Shown: positions 33,994-42,480 of the stretch, one piece after another
Numbering within the stretch: the stretch's first letter is position 1
Layout of the letters: each line of letters opens with the position of its first letter
Position numbers and translations under genes: made by a program
Notes under the pieces: generated by a model
The model's input: only the letters and a program-made list of their open reading frames with translations
Database searches by the model: none
What the model was told of the DNA's origin: nothing
Source of the DNA: Agrococcus baldri
GTDB taxonomy: Bacteria; Actinomycetota; Actinomycetes; Actinomycetales; Microbacteriaceae
NCBI GenBank assembly: GCA_900114805.1
Contig: FOZN01000002.1
Location: 310,001-374,000, forward strand
Direction: 5' to 3'
Length of the DNA stretch: 64,000 nt

Positions 33994-34425
33994 ATGCCTA
34001 TCGCGACCGACCCGCTCAGCCGCATCTTTTTCGCCCTCGCCGATCCCACCCGGCGCGCGATGCTCGAGCGGCTCTCTGCGGGCGCCGCGACGGTCGGCGA
34101 GCTCGCCGAGCCCTTCCCGATCAGTCGTCCGGCCGTCTCGCAGCACCTCGGCGTGCTCGAGGACGCCGGCCTGATCGAGCGCACCAGGCAGGGCCAGTGG
34201 CGCAGCTGCGCGCTGCGGCCGGAGGGCCTCGACGACGCAGAGCGCTGGGTCGCCGAGCACCGCACGGCATGGCAGTCGCGCTTCGACCGGCTCGACGACG
34301 CGCTCGCGAACCTCACGGGCGACCGCGGCGCCCCCGCCGGCACCACCGGGCCCGGGAGCGCGACAGCGACCGACGACGCAGACCAGGCCGACGCATCCGT
34401 CGGCGAGCAGAAGGAGGAGAGATGA
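33994..34425 (+). CDS. ArsR/SmtB-fold transcriptional repressor
   Basis: The 143-residue regulator has the winged helix PLSRIFFALADPTRRAMLER, then FPISRPAVSQHLGVLEDAGL and RTRQGQWRSCALRPEGL. It lacks Cys metal ligands, so it belongs to the non-metal group that controls adjacent AHSA1/SRPBCC genes. The C-terminal 35 residues (GTTGPGSATATDDADQADAS) are acidic and disordered-looking. ATGA overlap with the downstream AHSA1 gene. Ribosome site AAGGAAG. Confidence 0.88.
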   Translation: MPIATDPLSRIFFALADPTRRAMLERLSAGAATVGELAEPFPISRPAVSQHLGVLEDAGLIERTRQGQWRSCALRPEGLDDAERWVAEHRTAWQSRFDRLDDALANLTGDRGAPAGTTGPGSATATDDADQADASVGEQKEER

Positions 34426-34868
34426 CGACGAAGCAGTTCACGATCACGCGCGAGTTCGATGCGCCGCGGGCGGCGCTCTGGCGGGCATGGACCGACCCCG
34501 CGATCGCGGCTCAGTGGTGGCACCCGCACGAGGTGGTCACGCCGCCGGAGTCGGTGCGCATCGACCTGCGCGTCGGTGGCACGTACGAGTACCTGATGGT
34601 CGATCCCGATGGCGGCCGGTGGCCGACCGGCGGCGAGTACCTCGAGGTGCGCGAGCCCGAGCGGCTGCGGTTCTCGTGGGCTGACCCGGGCGACGCGGTC
34701 GCCGATGCCATGCGCATCACCGTCGACCTGCGCGAGCTGCCCGGCGAGCGCTGCGAGATGACCTTCCACCTCGAGGGCGTCGACGAGGACCGCGTCAGCG
34801 AGCAGAGCGTCTCGACCGGCTGGGCCGAGGCGTTCGACGAGCTCGACGGCGTGCTCGTGCAGGCCTGA
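34422..34868 (+). CDS. AHSA1/SRPBCC-domain protein
   Basis: The 148-residue START-like protein begins MTTKQFTITREFDAPRAALW and includes WTDPAIAAQWWHPHEVVTPP and GGTYEYLMVDPDGGRWPTGG. SRPBCC proteins have a deep hydrophobic pocket; members next to ArsR repressors probably bind or detoxify small hydrophobic ligands. GGAGGAG precedes the ATG and the start overlaps the regulator's stop. Confidence 0.88.
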   Translation: MTTKQFTITREFDAPRAALWRAWTDPAIAAQWWHPHEVVTPPESVRIDLRVGGTYEYLMVDPDGGRWPTGGEYLEVREPERLRFSWADPGDAVADAMRITVDLRELPGERCEMTFHLEGVDEDRVSEQSVSTGWAEAFDELDGVLVQA

Positions 34869-34880
34869 CCGCGGCTGGGC

Positions 34881-34915
34881 CCTGACGCCGCCCGCAGCGC
34901 ACGGGCGGCGTCAGG
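34881..34915. terminator. Bidirectional terminator hairpin
   Basis: CCTGACGCCGCCC (34881-34893) and GGGCGGCGTCAGG (34903-34915) form a perfect 13-bp stem with a 9-nt loop. It lies 12 bp after the AHSA1 stop and spans the stop of the convergent gene at 34911, so it can terminate both. Confidence 0.75.
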
Positions 34916-35588
34916 CGCGCGGCCGGCGGGTCAGCTCGAGCCGCACGAGCGGCAGCAGGTGCTTCGGCCACACGATCAGCGCGACCGCGTCGTCGAGCTC
35001 GACGCCGAGGCCCAGCACGTGCTCGTCGTCGATCGAGATCGCCGGCAGCGCTGCGCCGTCCACGATGACGGATGCCTCGGCCGCCTCGTGCGCGGACGGC
35101 GGGTCGACGAAGGTCCACGGCTCGTGCGGGTCGGGGCGGCGCTGCTCGCGGAACGTGTTGCCGATGACGTTGCGCATGTGCAGGGCGAGCCGCTCCGGCA
35201 GCGCCTGGCCGCCGCGCCCGGGCACCTGCGTCTGCACCGCCTCGTAGGCGACGGGGAACCGCAACCACCGTATCCACTCGACGGCCGAGGCCGGGAGCCT
35301 GGGCGAGGGATTCGCGAGCGCCGCCTCGAGCTCGGGCGTCAGGACGACGTGGTTGATCGGGTCGTCGAGGTCGTCGGGGTTCCAGAAGATCGCGTACATG
35401 ATGGCCGCGGCCTGCGCGTCGACGACGCCGTCGCCGCTCGAGACGAACGTGTTCACCCCGATCTCGCGAATGCTCGGCTGCGGCACGAGTGTCGCCAGCA
35501 GCACGGGGAACGCGGCCCCGACCTCATCGAGCGACGGGATCTCGGGCAGCGGCCCGTCGGGCTCCCCGTGCCCCAAACTCCCCATCAT
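34911..35588 (-). CDS. Hypothetical protein
   Basis: The 225-residue product starts MMGSLGHGEPDGPLPEIPSL and ends LLPLVRLELTRRPRA. It contains VNTFVSSGDGVVDAQAAAIM, YAIFWNPDDLDDP and GNTFREQRRPDPHEPWTFVD. No membrane segments, no signal peptide and no motif I recognise. The composition and codon bias are those of a normal gene. Two adjacent ATGs (35588 and 35585) are equally possible. It diverges from the NatA-type ATPase gene. Confidence 0.6.
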   Translation of the reverse strand: MMGSLGHGEPDGPLPEIPSLDEVGAAFPVLLATLVPQPSIREIGVNTFVSSGDGVVDAQAAAIMYAIFWNPDDLDDPINHVVLTPELEAALANPSPRLPASAVEWIRWLRFPVAYEAVQTQVPGRGGQALPERLALHMRNVIGNTFREQRRPDPHEPWTFVDPPSAHEAAEASVIVDGAALPAISIDDEHVLGLGVELDDAVALIVWPKHLLPLVRLELTRRPRA

Positions 35589-35713
35589 GCTCCCCACCCT
35601 GCCGCGCCGGCCCGCGCGGCACCAGCACCGCATCCGCTCCCCCGCTCGGGGGAGGACGAAGTCCAGCCGCACGACGGAGGCGCGCGCCGCACGCGGATCC
35701 CTAGATTCGAAGC

Positions 35714-36595
35714 ATGCTCTCCATCCACGCGATCAGTCGCTCCTTCAACGGGCACCGGGCGCTCACGGACGTCTCCTTCGACGTGCACGACGGCCTGATG
35801 ACCGGCTTCGTCGGTGCCAACGGCGCCGGCAAGACCACCGCCATGCGCATCATCCTGGGCGTGCTCGCCGCCGACAGCGGCGAGGTGCGCGTCGACGGCC
35901 GCCCCATCACCGCCGACGACCGCGCCCAGTTCGGCTACATGCCAGAGGAGCGCGGCCTGTACCCGAAGATGAAGGTGCACGAGCAGCTCGTCTACCTCGC
36001 CCGACTGCACGGCATGACCACCGCCGCCGCCGGCACGCGCGCCGACGCGCTGCTCGAGCAGCTCGGCCTCGGCGAGCGCCGGCACGACACCCTCGAGTCG
36101 CTCAGCCTCGGCAACCAGCAGCGCGCGCAGATCGCCGCCGCCCTCGTGCACGAGCCCACCGCGCTGGTGCTCGACGAGCCCTTCTCGGGGCTCGACCCGA
36201 TGGCCGTCGAGACCACCCTCGAGGTGCTGCGCGACGTCGCCCGCTCCGGCGCCCCGGTGCTCTTCTCGAGCCACCAGCTCGACGTCGTCGAGCGCCTCTG
36301 CGACTCGCTCGTCATCCTCGCCCACGGCGAGGTGCGAGCGGCCGGCACGCGCGAGCAGATCCGTGCCGCCCACACGCGCCCCGAGTGGGTGCTCGAGACC
36401 GATGACGCCGGTTTCGTGCGCGGCATCGGCGGCATCGAGGTGCTCGAGTTCGACGGCGGCCACGTGCGCTTCAGCGCGGCCAGCGACGGCGCGGCCGACC
36501 GCGTGCTGCGCGAGGCGATCGAGCGCGGCGCCGTGCGCAGCTTCACCCCCTCCATCCGCCCGCTGAACGAGATCTTCCAGGAGGTCGTGCGATGA
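35714..36595 (+). CDS. ABC exporter ATP-binding protein (NatA-like)
   Basis: A 293-residue ATPase: Walker A GANGAGKTT at residues 34-42, MPEERGLYPKMKVHEQLVYL in the helical domain, signature ESLSLGNQQRAQIAAALVHE, Walker B ALVLDEPFSGLDPMAVETTL, H-loop FSSHQLDVVERLCDSL. The degenerate signature (LSLGNQQR) is common in NatA-type ABC-2 systems. The stop overlaps the permease ATG by 4 bp. The pair exports sodium, drugs or peptides; the substrate is not fixed by sequence. Confidence 0.87.
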   Translation: MLSIHAISRSFNGHRALTDVSFDVHDGLMTGFVGANGAGKTTAMRIILGVLAADSGEVRVDGRPITADDRAQFGYMPEERGLYPKMKVHEQLVYLARLHGMTTAAAGTRADALLEQLGLGERRHDTLESLSLGNQQRAQIAAALVHEPTALVLDEPFSGLDPMAVETTLEVLRDVARSGAPVLFSSHQLDVVERLCDSLVILAHGEVRAAGTREQIRAAHTRPEWVLETDDAGFVRGIGGIEVLEFDGGHVRFSAASDGAADRVLREAIERGAVRSFTPSIRPLNEIFQEVVR

Positions 36596-37725
36596 GCGCC
36601 ACCGCCGCACGCACCGGCAGCACCGCATCCGCCACCAACCACCGGGGCCGCACGGGCTTCTGGGCCGCGACCGGCATCGTCGCGCAGCGCGAGATCATGA
36701 CCCGGCTGCGCTCGAAGTCGTTCATCATCTCGACCGCGATCATGCTCGCGCTCATCCTCGGCGGCGTCATCTTCGCGTCGGTCGGGCCCGCCCTGTTCGA
36801 CGAGGACACCGCGGTCGCGACGGTCGCCGCCGTCGCACCCGCGCTGCAAGGGCTCAGCGGCCTCGACCTCAGCGTGCTCGGCACTGCGGATGCGGTGCGG
36901 CAAGCCGTGCAGTCGGGTGCGGTCGACGCCGGGGTCGTGCCGGGCAGCGGGCCCAGCGGGCTGCTGGTGCTGGCCGACCGCGAGGCGCCCTCGAGCCTCA
37001 TCCAGATGCTCAGCGTCGCGCCCGAGCTCGAGCTGCTCGACGCGAACGCGCCCGACCCGATGCTCACCTACTACATCGGCATCGCATTCGGCATCGTCTT
37101 CTTCTCGTCGGCGATGACCTTCGGCACCACCATCGCGCAGTCGGTGGTGGAGGAGAAGCAGTCGCGCATCGTCGAGATCATGCTCGCCGCAGTGCCGGCA
37201 CGCGCGATCCTGGCCGGCAAGGTGGTCGGCAACTCGGTGCTCGCCTTCGGGCAGATCCTGCTGATCGCTGCGGCGGTGATGATCGGCGGCGCCATCACCG
37301 GCTCGCAGCTGGTGCTCGACGGGCTGGGCATGCCGATCGTGTGGTTCGTGGTGCTGTTCACCGTGGGCTTCGTGATGCTCGCGGCGCTCTACGCCGCGGC
37401 TGCCGCGCTGGTCTCGCGGGCCGAGGATCTCGGCACGGCCACCAGCCCGGTGATGATGCTGATCATGATCCCGTACTTCGCGGTGATCATCTTCAACAAC
37501 AGCCCGGTCGCGCTGCAGATCATGTCGTACGTGCCGTTCTCGGCGCCGGTGGCGGTGCCGATGCGGGTCTACCTGCAGTCGCAGGCGTGGTGGGAGCCGT
37601 TCCTGTCGCTGGCGATCCTCGCCGCCTTCACGGTGCTGGTGATCGCCTTCGCGGCGAAGGTGTACGAGCGCTCGCTGCTGAAGACCGGCTCGATGGTGAA
37701 GTGGAAGGACGCGCTCAAGGGCTGA
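36592..37725 (+). CDS. ABC-2 type exporter permease (NatB-like)
   Basis: The 377-residue protein has one N-terminal hydrophobic segment (FIISTAIMLALILGGVIFAS), a large extracytoplasmic loop (about residues 65-150) and five or six segments in the C-terminal half, the NatB layout. VVEEKQSRIVEIMLAAVPAR is the conserved coupling region of ABC-2 permeases. Translationally coupled to the ATPase. A strong 12-bp hairpin follows 58 bp after the stop. Confidence 0.85.
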   Translation: MSATAARTGSTASATNHRGRTGFWAATGIVAQREIMTRLRSKSFIISTAIMLALILGGVIFASVGPALFDEDTAVATVAAVAPALQGLSGLDLSVLGTADAVRQAVQSGAVDAGVVPGSGPSGLLVLADREAPSSLIQMLSVAPELELLDANAPDPMLTYYIGIAFGIVFFSSAMTFGTTIAQSVVEEKQSRIVEIMLAAVPARAILAGKVVGNSVLAFGQILLIAAAVMIGGAITGSQLVLDGLGMPIVWFVVLFTVGFVMLAALYAAAAALVSRAEDLGTATSPVMMLIMIPYFAVIIFNNSPVALQIMSYVPFSAPVAVPMRVYLQSQAWWEPFLSLAILAAFTVLVIAFAAKVYERSLLKTGSMVKWKDALKG

Positions 37726-37783
37726 CCGTGCGCCGCGGCCAGGCACAGCGCAGGCCGCAGCGACTCGTCTCCAGGAAAGACAG

Positions 37784-37825
37784 GACCGGGTGGGCGGATC
37801 CTTCAGCGGATCGGCCCACCCGGTC
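37784..37825. terminator. Bidirectional terminator after natB-like gene
   Basis: GACCGGGTGGGC (37784-37795) pairs with GCCCACCCGGTC (37814-37825); after one mismatch, five more pairs form (GATCC with GGATC) around the loop TTCAGC. It separates the ABC operon from the convergent 27-residue peptide gene. Confidence 0.75.
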
Positions 37826-37874
37826 ACGGGTCGTGAAGGGAGCCGGGGCGAGACCCCGATGCCCCGAACTGGTC

Positions 37875-37958
37875 CTAGAGCGCCGAGACGATCCAGATGA
37901 CCAGGGCGATGGCCGCCAGCACGCCCACAATGGTCCAGACAAGGCCGCTTCCACGCAT
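37875..37958 (-). CDS. 27-residue single-pass membrane peptide
   Basis: Below usual ORF size limits. It reads MRGSGLVWTIVGVLAAIALV plus IWIVSAL: a short polar head and one hydrophobic helix. AGGAGGAG lies 7 nt upstream of the ATG, among the best ribosome sites in the window. It is flanked by two strong hairpins (37784-37825 and 37992-38017), which isolate it as its own transcription unit. Similar tiny membrane proteins occur in related actinobacteria as far as I recall; the role is unknown. Confidence 0.65.
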   Translation of the reverse strand: MRGSGLVWTIVGVLAAIALVIWIVSAL

Positions 37959-37991
37959 GTTGACTCCTCCTGTGTGTAGTGGTCATCGCCA

Positions 37992-38017
37992 CCATCGCGG
38001 CAGGGGTGCCGCGATGG
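37992..38017. terminator. Hairpin downstream of the PLP decarboxylase
   Basis: CCATCGCGGCA (37992-38002) and TGCCGCGATGG (38007-38017) form a perfect 11-bp stem with a GGGG loop, 136 bp past the decarboxylase stop and 34 bp upstream of the 27-residue peptide gene. It probably ends the leftward decarboxylase transcript. The interval 38018-38152 holds no gene that I can see. Confidence 0.55.
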
Positions 38018-38152
38018 CCAGCGATCGACCTGACTGCAGGTAACCAGGCTCTCCTGAACCTTTGGTGGGTAACCGGTGCTGCAGGCGTTCTGCGCGCACC
38101 GCAACATTCAGCGCACCGCTGGAGGCCTGCAGGCTCTGGCTGGTGACTGCGG

Positions 38153-39664
38153 CTATCGGCGGGCCGCCGGCTCGACCTGCCGGGCGAGCACCTCGATCAG
38201 CAGGCGCTCGGCGAACTCGGGCGGCAGCTGCTCGAGCAGGGCCATGAGCGGCGCCATCCGCGCCGGCAGCGTCTTGCCGTCGCCCGGCCGGCCGACGCCG
38301 AAGCGCCGCAGCAGGGCCTGCGCCCGCTGGGCCGTCAGCTCGCGGCGGAAGGCGCCCGTCAGCCGCAGCGCCCGCACCGCCAGCCGCATATCGGCCGGCG
38401 CCCTGCCCCGCACGTCGTCGGCGGCGCGCGTCAGCGCCTCGGTGAGCTCCGGCAGCCGCTGCTCGGTCACGGGCGTGATCGTCAGGTGCGTCGTGGGTGG
38501 CAGGCGGGTGCCGTCCGGCTGCTCGAAGCCCGGTTGCAGCTGCAGCGTGAAGCCGAGCTGCGCGACGCGATCGGCCCAGCGATGCGGGTCGACGCGTGCT
38601 CGCTTCGGCACTGCGAGGTCGGTGGCGACTGCCAGCAGCGGCCCGGTGGGCTCGCCCACGACGCGCAGCCCGGTGACGCCGTCGATGCCCGCGCGCAGCT
38701 GCTCGGTCGAGCGGCGGCACGAGGCGACCAGCCCGGCGAAGCCGTCGTCGCCCAGGTGCTGCACGATCGCCCACGCGGCCGCGAGCGCCGTGGCCGACTT
38801 CGAGCCCAGCAGCGTCGGGTTGACCACCGGGTAGCCCGGCCACCGGACGGTGGCGAAGTACTGGCGGCGCTGGCGGTCGCGATCGCGCTGCAGCAGCACG
38901 GATGCGCCCTTGGGCGCGTAGCCGTACTTGTGCAGGTCGGCGGAGATGCTCGTCACCCCTGCGGCCGCGAGATCCCACGCGGGCACCCCGCCCCACCAGG
39001 GCAGCGCGAAGCCGCCGATGCACGCGTCGACGTGGCACGGGATGCCGGCATCCGCCGCTGCCGCGGCGACCTCGGCGATCGGATCGAGCATGCCGAAGGG
39101 GTAGCCGGGGGCCGAGACGACCACGAGCGCGACGTCGGCGCCGAAGCGGGCGATGATGTCGGCGGCCGCCACGACGCCGTCGGCGTCCACCGGAACGAGG
39201 TCGAGGTCGAGGCCGAAGTATGCCGCTGCCTTGTGGAACGCGGCGTGCACGGTGACCGGCGCGACGATGCGCGCCCGCGAGGCCGGCGGCTGCGCGGCTC
39301 GGGCGGCCCAGCCGTCCCGCGCGGTCTTGACCGCCAGCATGCAGCTCTCGGTGCCGCCGCTGGTGACGGTGCCGACCGTGGTCTCGTCGCCGTGCAGCAT
39401 CCGCGTGGCGAAGCCGACCAGCTCGCGCTCGAGCACCGCGACCGAGGGGAAGACCGTCGGGTCGAGCCCGTTCACCGGCTGCATCAGCCGCATCGCCTGG
39501 CCCGCGAGCTCGTCGAGCTCGGCCAGCCCGGGGTCGTAGACGTACGACAGCACCCGCCCGCCGTGGGTGGCGGCATCGGCGGCGCGCAACTGCGCCAGCC
39601 GCTCGAGGATCGCGGTCGACCGGTCGCTCAGCCGCACCACCTCAGGCGCCCGCCGCTGCGGCAT
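38153..39664 (-). CDS. PLP-dependent decarboxylase/lyase (group II, sphingosine-phosphate-lyase-like)
   Basis: The 503-residue fold-type I enzyme has GTVTSGGTESCMLAVKTARD for PLP phosphate binding, HVDACIGGFALPWWGG with the PLP-pairing Asp, and the Schiff-base Lys in SADLHKYGYAPKG. The family covers glutamate/tyrosine decarboxylases and sphingosine-1-phosphate lyase; the SADLHKYGYAPKGAS context is nearest the latter. The C-terminal 100 residues after the catalytic domain are extra and helical. Its start overlaps the end of the upstream GPH carrier gene by 23 bp, so the carrier may import its substrate. Confidence 0.85.
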   Translation of the reverse strand: MPQRRAPEVVRLSDRSTAILERLAQLRAADAATHGGRVLSYVYDPGLAELDELAGQAMRLMQPVNGLDPTVFPSVAVLERELVGFATRMLHGDETTVGTVTSGGTESCMLAVKTARDGWAARAAQPPASRARIVAPVTVHAAFHKAAAYFGLDLDLVPVDADGVVAAADIIARFGADVALVVVSAPGYPFGMLDPIAEVAAAAADAGIPCHVDACIGGFALPWWGGVPAWDLAAAGVTSISADLHKYGYAPKGASVLLQRDRDRQRRQYFATVRWPGYPVVNPTLLGSKSATALAAAWAIVQHLGDDGFAGLVASCRRSTEQLRAGIDGVTGLRVVGEPTGPLLAVATDLAVPKRARVDPHRWADRVAQLGFTLQLQPGFEQPDGTRLPPTTHLTITPVTEQRLPELTEALTRAADDVRGRAPADMRLAVRALRLTGAFRRELTAQRAQALLRRFGVGRPGDGKTLPARMAPLMALLEQLPPEFAERLLIEVLARQVEPAARR

Positions 39665-41030
39665 CCGCCGGCTCGATGTCCGCGCGGCGCAGCCGGTAGC
39701 GGCGCAGCGTGAACAGGCTGAGCAGCATCGCGATGGCCGGCACGACGCTGAAGCTCAGCACGATGCCGATCACCGCGGCGCCGGACTGCTCGACCACCGC
39801 GGCGCCGACCGACTCCCGGTAGCCGGTGACGGCGAGCACCACGGTCAGCGCCGTCGCGCCGAAGGCCATCCCGGTCGTCTCGCCCGCCGTCCACAGGCCG
39901 CCGAAGGTGCCGGCGCGACCCTCGCCGTGGCGGGCGGCGTCGTCGGAGATCACATCGGGCAGCATCGCCAGCGGCAGCGACTGCATGCCCGCGTAGGCCG
40001 CGCCGGCGACCGCGACGGGCAGGTACGCCCAGGGCCCCGGGGCCCACAGCAGCAGCACCAGCGAGGCCGCCGCGACGAGGAAGACGGCGCTGGCGATGCG
40101 GAAGCCGCGCTCCTTGCCGATCCGCTTCGCGACCAGGCCCCAGACGGGCGCCAGCAGCAGGGCGGGCGCGATGAGCGCGACGAACAGCAGCGTCACGGCG
40201 GTCTGGTCCTGCAGCACCCAGGTGGCGACGTACTGGGCCCCGGCGAGCATCATGCCGGTCGCGAGCCCCTGCAGCATGTAGGTCGCCAGCAGCGCACGGA
40301 ACGGCTGGCTGCATCTCAGCGCCCGGATGCCGCTGCGGTAGTGCTGCGCGAGCGCGACCGGCGGCGCTGCCGCAGTCGCGGCCGGGCCCCGCGGCGCGAC
40401 CGTCGACGACAGCAGCAGCGCGACACCGAGCACGACCGCCGCGACGATCGCCATGACGAGGTAGCCGCGGTGCGGGTCAGCCGGGAAGAAGTCGCGCAGC
40501 AGCGGCCCGCCGGCGCCGAACAGCAGGATGGCGATCGCCAGCACCACCACGCGCCAGGTGAGCAGCCGCGTGCGCTCGTCGTAGCGGGCGGTGAGCTCGG
40601 CGGGCAGCGCGATGTAGGGCACCTGGAACAGGCTGAACGCGGTCGCGCAGAGGATGAACGCGAGCGCGACCCAGGCGGCGGATGCCCCAGCCCCGAGGCC
40701 CGGGACGACCGCGAAAGTCAGCACGAAGCACAGCGGCAGCGCGACGCCGCCCAGCAGCATGGAGCGCCGGCGCGAGCCGTCACGCTGCAGGGCGCGGTCG
40801 CTGAACCCGCCGATGACGGGGTCGACCACCACATCCCAGACCTTCGCGAGCGTGAGGATGACGCCGGCGATCAGTGCCGAGACGCCGAGCGTGTCGGTGA
40901 GGTAGTAGACCAGCACCAGGCCGGGGAGCGTCGAGAAGCCGCCGGTGCCGAGCGAGCCGATGGCGTAGCGCCAGATCGTCGATCGCGGCAGCGGCGCGGC
41001 CGGCACGGCGGCATCGCTCGACGTGCTCAT
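39642..41030 (-). CDS. GPH-type MFS symporter
   Basis: A 462-residue, 12-segment carrier. The motif VVDPVIGGFSDRALQRDGSR with RRRS after it is characteristic of glycoside-pentoside-hexuronide:cation symporters (MelB-like), as is VPYIALPAELTARYDERTRL. The gene leads into the PLP decarboxylase with a 23-bp overlap. The pairing suggests the imported compound need not be a sugar. ATG 41030 chosen because it gives the standard short N-terminus before APLPRSTIWRYAIGSLG. Confidence 0.82.
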   Translation of the reverse strand: MSTSSDAAVPAAPLPRSTIWRYAIGSLGTGGFSTLPGLVLVYYLTDTLGVSALIAGVILTLAKVWDVVVDPVIGGFSDRALQRDGSRRRSMLLGGVALPLCFVLTFAVVPGLGAGASAAWVALAFILCATAFSLFQVPYIALPAELTARYDERTRLLTWRVVVLAIAILLFGAGGPLLRDFFPADPHRGYLVMAIVAAVVLGVALLLSSTVAPRGPAATAAAPPVALAQHYRSGIRALRCSQPFRALLATYMLQGLATGMMLAGAQYVATWVLQDQTAVTLLFVALIAPALLLAPVWGLVAKRIGKERGFRIASAVFLVAAASLVLLLWAPGPWAYLPVAVAGAAYAGMQSLPLAMLPDVISDDAARHGEGRAGTFGGLWTAGETTGMAFGATALTVVLAVTGYRESVGAAVVEQSGAAVIGIVLSFSVVPAIAMLLSLFTLRRYRLRRADIEPADAAAAGA

Positions 41031-41103
41031 CGATCGAGCCCGACGATCGCCCGCAGCCACAGCACTGCCATGGCCCGATCCTATGCGGATGCGCGACACG
41101 CGC

Positions 41104-41150
41104 TTGACAGGTTGGTGGGTTGCGTGGTTCATTAGTCGAGTAATGAACCA
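41104..41150 (+). promoter_or_regulatory. Promoter with GntR (YtrA-type) operator
   Basis: TTGACA at 41104-41109 is a consensus -35. TGGTTCATTA (41125-41134) and TAATGAACCA (41141-41150) are perfect 10-bp arms with a 6-bp spacer GTCGAG covering the -10 region. The dyad lies 46 bp before the GntR gene and would block the promoter when bound. Confidence 0.75.
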
Positions 41151-41195
41151 ACGGAGCGAGATGCGCAGCTCGCCCCAGACCCCAAGGAGGCAGTG

Positions 41196-41555
41196 ATGCT
41201 CGATGAGAGCAAGCCGCTGTTCCAAGCAGTCGCTGAGCAGATCGAGGACGGGATCCTCGACGGCACCTACGCCGAGGACGACCCGGTGCCCTCGACCAAC
41301 CAGCTGGCTGCGTTCCTCCGCATCAACCCCGCCACCGCCGGCAAGGGCCTCGGGCTCCTCGTCGACGCGGAGGTGCTCATCAAGAGGAGAGGGATCGGCA
41401 TGTTCGTCGCCCCCGGCGCCCGCGAGGCGCTCCGTCACCGCCGCAAGTTCGCGTTCGAAGACCAGTACATCGCACCGCTGCTCCGCGAGGCAGCCCAGCT
41501 CGGCATCACGCCGGAGGAGCTCGCGGGCATGATCACGAAGGAAGTCGTCCGATGA
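41196..41555 (+). CDS. GntR-family (YtrA subfamily) regulator
   Basis: The 119-residue protein has an N-terminal GntR winged helix (PLFQAVAEQIEDGILDGTYA, then PSTNQLAAFLRINPATAGKG and VLIKRRGIGMFVA) and only a short C-terminal dimerisation segment, the YtrA layout tied to ABC operons. ATG 41196 sits 5 nt after AAGGAGG; the GTG at 41193 is less well placed. ATGA overlap with the ABC ATPase gene. The probable operator is the dyad at 41125-41150. Confidence 0.9.
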   Translation: MLDESKPLFQAVAEQIEDGILDGTYAEDDPVPSTNQLAAFLRINPATAGKGLGLLVDAEVLIKRRGIGMFVAPGAREALRHRRKFAFEDQYIAPLLREAAQLGITPEELAGMITKEVVR

Positions 41556-42469
41556 CCGCCATCCACACCCGCGGCCTCACCAAGCGCTACCCGGAGGTCG
41601 CCGCCCTCGACGGCGTCACCGTGCGCCTCGATGAGAACCGCATCCACGGCCTGCTGGGCCGCAACGGCGCCGGCAAGACGACCCTCATGCAGCTGCTCAC
41701 CGGCCAGGTCTTCGCGACCTCGGGCGAGATGCAGGTGCTGGGCGGCACGCCGGTCGAAAACGTCGAGGTGCTCTCGCAGACCGTCTTCATCCAGGAGAGC
41801 CAGAAGTACCCCGACACCTTCCGTGCCGTCGACGTGCTGCGCATCGCCGCCGGCGCCTACCCCAACTGGGATCAGGCCTACGCCGACCGGCTGGTCGAGC
41901 AGTACCGACTGCCGACCAAGCGCCTCATCAAGAAGCTCTCCCGCGGCCAGCTCTCGGCCATCGGCATCGTCATCGGGCTCGCCTCGCGGGCGCCGCTGAC
42001 CTTCTTCGACGAGCCCTACCTGGGCCTCGACGCGGTCGCCCGGCAGATGTTCTTCGACGACCTGCTCGCCGACTACACCGCGCACCCGCGCACGATCGTG
42101 CTCTCGACCCACCACATCGACGAGGTCGCGAACCTGCTCGAGCACGTCGTCATCCTCGATCAGGGCAAGGTGCTGCTCGAGGCCGACACCGACGACCTGC
42201 ACGACGCAGCCATCACCGTGTCCGGGAAGGCGACGGCAGTGGATGCGTTCCTGTCGGGCCGCGAGGTGCTCGACCGCAAGGCGCTGGGCACGCTGGCCAC
42301 CGCCACCTTCACCCCCCGCGACGGCGACGAGCTCGCCGCTCGCGAGGCCGGCCTGGATCTCTCCCCGGTCTCCCTGCAGGCGCTCTTCGTGCACCTGACC
42401 ACCGCCAACGCGGCCTCGGCCGCCGAGGCGACCGACATCCGCCGCGCGTCCGACCGCGCGATCGTCTGA
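41552..42469 (+). CDS. ABC transporter ATP-binding protein
   Basis: A 305-residue ATPase: Walker A GRNGAGKTTL at about residues 37-46, signature KKLSRGQLSAIGIVIGLASR, Walker B PLTFFDEPYLGLDAVARQMF, H-loop LSTHHIDEVANLLEHVV. The second gene of the GntR operon. YtrA-controlled ABC systems are often induced by cell-wall-active antibiotics, so an envelope-stress role is plausible but not shown. Confidence 0.88.
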   Translation: MTAIHTRGLTKRYPEVAALDGVTVRLDENRIHGLLGRNGAGKTTLMQLLTGQVFATSGEMQVLGGTPVENVEVLSQTVFIQESQKYPDTFRAVDVLRIAAGAYPNWDQAYADRLVEQYRLPTKRLIKKLSRGQLSAIGIVIGLASRAPLTFFDEPYLGLDAVARQMFFDDLLADYTAHPRTIVLSTHHIDEVANLLEHVVILDQGKVLLEADTDDLHDAAITVSGKATAVDAFLSGREVLDRKALGTLATATFTPRDGDELAAREAGLDLSPVSLQALFVHLTTANAASAAEATDIRRASDRAIV

Positions 42470-42480
42470 GAGGAGTCGTC

